A stretch of 60,403 nt of DNA from JASLDZ01 sp964242625 (GTDB taxonomy: Bacteria > Pseudomonadota > Alphaproteobacteria > Caulobacterales > Caulobacteraceae), in assembly GCA_964242625.1 (NCBI GenBank), contig CAXTAO010000019.1, positions 1 to 60,403 on the forward strand, read 5' to 3'. The position numbers and the translations under genes are program-made. Position 1 is the first letter of the stretch; the number at the start of each line of letters is the position of its first letter. The notes under the pieces were generated by a model. It saw only the letters and a list, made by a program, of their open reading frames with translations, searched no databases and was not told where the DNA came from. Positions 58,870-60,403 of the stretch are shown piece after piece.

Positions 58870-59718
58870 ATGCCCACCCCCCTCGAAGGCAAGACCGCCC
58901 TCGTCACCGGAGCGGCGGGCGGCATCGGGCGCGAGGTGGCGCTGGCCTTCGCGCGCGAGGGCGCCGCGCACGTGATCGGGCTGGACGCCGCCGGGCGCGT
59001 ATCGCCCACTCAGAACTACGACCCGCCCACGCCGGAGGACCTCGCCGAGACGGGTCGCCGGGTCGAGGCGGCGGGCGCCCGCTGGACCGGCGAGACCGCC
59101 GACATCCGCGATCTCCCCGCCCTGCGCGCGGTCGCGGCGCGCGCGGGCGCGGTGGACGTGCTGGCGCTCGTGGCCGCCATCCAGAGCTTCAAGCCGATCG
59201 TCGAGATGGAGGACGCCGACTGGTCCGACCAGATCGACATCAACCTCACCGGCACGGCCAACTGCCTGCGCGTCTTCGCCCCCGCCATGCTGGAGCGCGG
59301 CTCAGGGCGCGTGATCCTCACCTCCTCGACTCAGGGGCGGCACGGGGCCGTCAACGGCTCGGCGTATTCGGCCAGCAAGTGGGGGCTCCTCGGCCTGATG
59401 AAGTCGGCCGCGCTGGAGTTCGCCGCCAAGGGCGTGACGGTCAACGCGGTCATCCCCGGGCTGATCGACACCCGGCTGACCCGCAACGACGGCCGCTACA
59501 TCCAGGCCCTGCAGACCGCCAACGGCGGGAGCGTGCCCGAGGGCGACCTGGAGGAGAACGCCCGCAAGGCGCTCACCAAGAAAACGCCCATGAAAATGCC
59601 CTGGCTGCCGCCGGAGGCCGTCGCCCCCGCCTATGTCTACCTTGCGGGCCCCATGGGCGACCTCGTCTGCGGGGCGGCGATAGAGGTGACGGGGGGCGAC
59701 AGCGCCAACTTCGAATAG
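58870..59718 (+). CDS. SDR-family oxidoreductase with an insert after beta-2
   Basis: A 282-residue classical short-chain dehydrogenase. ALVTGAAGGIGREVA binds NAD(P), and the catalytic site is SAYSASKWGLLGLMKSAA. After the second strand (GLDAAG) there is a roughly 20-residue insert containing TPEDLAETGRRVEAAG, a pattern I associate with mycofactocin-linked SDRs, though the C-terminus (CGAAIEVTGGDSANFE) is of ordinary type. The ATG at 58870 sits at a natural N-terminus. It is divergent from the fused methyltransferase gene. No mycofactocin genes are visible. Substrate unknown. Confidence 0.9.
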   Translation: MPTPLEGKTALVTGAAGGIGREVALAFAREGAAHVIGLDAAGRVSPTQNYDPPTPEDLAETGRRVEAAGARWTGETADIRDLPALRAVAARAGAVDVLALVAAIQSFKPIVEMEDADWSDQIDINLTGTANCLRVFAPAMLERGSGRVILTSSTQGRHGAVNGSAYSASKWGLLGLMKSAALEFAAKGVTVNAVIPGLIDTRLTRNDGRYIQALQTANGGSVPEGDLEENARKALTKKTPMKMPWLPPEAVAPAYVYLAGPMGDLVCGAAIEVTGGDSANFE

Positions 59719-59740
59719 CGCCGCCGCCCCCAAGCCCGAC

Positions 59741-60151
59741 CTAGTGCTTCAGGCTGTCGGGCACGTGGCCGCCGTTCTCCGCGAGCTTGGCCCAGACCGC
59801 CTTGGAGAGCGCGATGTTCTCCTCCGCCGAGCCGTCGGCGCCGGCGTGGACGTTCAGCTCCTGGGCGAGCCCCTTACGGGCGTCGAGGCTTGAGTCGAGG
59901 TCGAGGAGCTTCAGGAGGTCGACGATGGAGGTGCGCCAGTTGCCGCCCCCGCCCTTCTGCGCGGCCAGGCCCTCCAGCACCTGCTCGACATCGACGGGCT
60001 GAGGCGGCGGGGCGGCGGGGGCGGCGGGCGCCGGCTGGCCGGGCGGGGGCGCGGCGGCTTGCGGAGGCGGCGGCGAGGCCTGTCCGGTGGGGGCGGTCTG
60101 AGCGCCCCCGTGGTGGAAGATCTTCTGCATGATGGACCCGAAAAGGCTCAC
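59741..60151 (-). CDS. DUF3597-domain protein
   Basis: A 136-residue protein that starts MSLFGSIMQKIFHHG, continues with a Pro/Ala/Gln-rich linker (about 20-52), and ends in the DUF3597 domain (about 53-136; VDVEQVLEGLAAQKGGGGNWRTSIVDLLKLLDLDSSLDARKGLA..., SAEENIALSKAVWAKLAENGG). Function is unknown; members are often annotated near LysM or BON proteins. It is convergent with the SDR gene. The linker length varies in this family and is long here. Confidence 0.9.
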   Translation of the reverse strand: MSLFGSIMQKIFHHGGAQTAPTGQASPPPPQAAAPPPGQPAPAAPAAPPPQPVDVEQVLEGLAAQKGGGGNWRTSIVDLLKLLDLDSSLDARKGLAQELNVHAGADGSAEENIALSKAVWAKLAENGGHVPDSLKH

Positions 60152-60403
60152 GTCGTCGCTCCTGCGGTGGGGTGGAGCGACGGGAACGCACGGGGGGCGT
60201 CTCCGGGCGCCTGATGGGTGGGCGGAGCGTGCGCGGGCGCTTTGGTCGGACGCCGGGTGGGGCCGCCGTGCTCAGTCGCGTCAAGGGTTCGCGCTCCGCG
60301 CCGGCCTTCGGCCGCCCTTGACCCGCCCTGCGCGCGACGGCTGACGCGGGGGCGTCGGGACGCGGGGCGTCCCTCCTAACAAGTTCGACAACGCCTCCGG
60401 CGG
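60152..60403. other. Non-coding end of window with an inverted repeat
   Basis: No convincing gene is visible here. An inverted repeat TCAAGGG (60281-60287) / CCCTTGA (60315-60321) encloses an inner hairpin CGGCC-TTC-GGCCG (60302-60314). It could be a structured RNA element, a REP-like dispersed repeat or part of a promoter for a gene beyond the window. Confidence 0.4.

Noticed and set aside
56538..59744. Open frame of more than 1000 codons on the plus strand
   Set aside because: It runs through the GNAT gene, the antisense of the methyltransferase/PIG-L fusion, and the SDR in another frame. The translation is Arg-rich and without domains. High GC makes stop codons rare.
60281..60321. Part of a tRNA gene
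   Set aside because: GGGTTCGC looks like a T-loop, but no acceptor or anticodon arms can be drawn around it.

Overview
This window is a very GC-rich chromosomal segment from what looks like an alphaproteobacterium. The pointers are a PhaR-PhaA-PhaB polyhydroxybutyrate locus, CobT next to ribosomal protein L28, an apparent DUF4908 protein, a DUF3597 protein, and a textbook EcfG-type general-stress promoter (GGAAC-N17-CGTT). The combination fits Caulobacterales best, but that placement is inference. Genes are dense and very often overlap by 4 nt (ATGA or GTGA), and GTG starts are common. I saw no tRNA, rRNA, CRISPR array, insertion sequence or phage gene.

Layout. (1) 1-5275: the cell-elongation operon mreB (3' end only)-mreC-mreD-mrdA (PBP2)-rodA. 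(2) 5288-13878: mixed housekeeping and accessory genes: a luciferase-like monooxygenase, a His/Tyr/Gly-rich secreted peptide, a possible SGNH lipoprotein, a LacI regulator, a trypsin-fold protein with a degenerate active site, a Bcr/CflA exporter, a YcaQ-type DNA glycosylase, a YhhQ queuosine-precursor transporter, and a tandem CsbD stress protein with its own promoter and terminator. (3) 14006-21259: cobT, rpmB, proB-proA, a DUF3617 protein, an N-formylglutamate amidohydrolase and a Crp/Fnr regulator.

(4) 21386-31779 is the most remarkable part. It is a strictly overlapping ten-gene operon: inositol-3-phosphate synthase, HD-like protein, methyltransferase, Gfo/Idh/MocA oxidoreductase, zinc-ribbon metallo-beta-lactamase-fold protein, stand-alone YcaO, xylose-isomerase-like TIM barrel, GT4 glycosyltransferase, PIG-L deacetylase and GalE-type epimerase. 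The enzyme set suggests an inositol- or sugar-derived small molecule that is glycosylated, deacetylated and modified by an ATP-dependent YcaO step. No precursor peptide or usual YcaO partner is visible. A second locus at 55007-58760 (GT4, Acetyltransf_6-type GNAT, and a methyltransferase fused to a PIG-L deacetylase) repeats part of this chemistry.

(5) 31820-34059: a DHH phosphoesterase coupled to UV endonuclease UvsE. (6) 34073-39139: a polysaccharide-like locus with a Tat-exported oxidoreductase, an O-antigen-ligase-type membrane protein, an acyltransferase and a GH10 glycosidase. (7) 39182-41864: molybdate regulation and uptake (ModE, ModC, ModB, no ModA) and a PII protein, with a 14-bp tandem repeat between modB and glnB. 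(8) 41931-47974: a glyoxalase II-like protein, the DUF4908 protein, phaB-phaA-phaR, two small hypotheticals and CDP-diacylglycerol pyrophosphatase. (9) 47971-51791: PP2C phosphatase, TagH-type FHA protein and membrane Ser/Thr kinase. These are the threonine-phosphorylation trio normally found with type VI secretion, but no T6SS structural gene is present here. (10) 51833-60151: an EAL phosphodiesterase, a sodium/proton antiporter, the second glycosyltransferase/PIG-L locus, an SDR and a DUF3597 protein.
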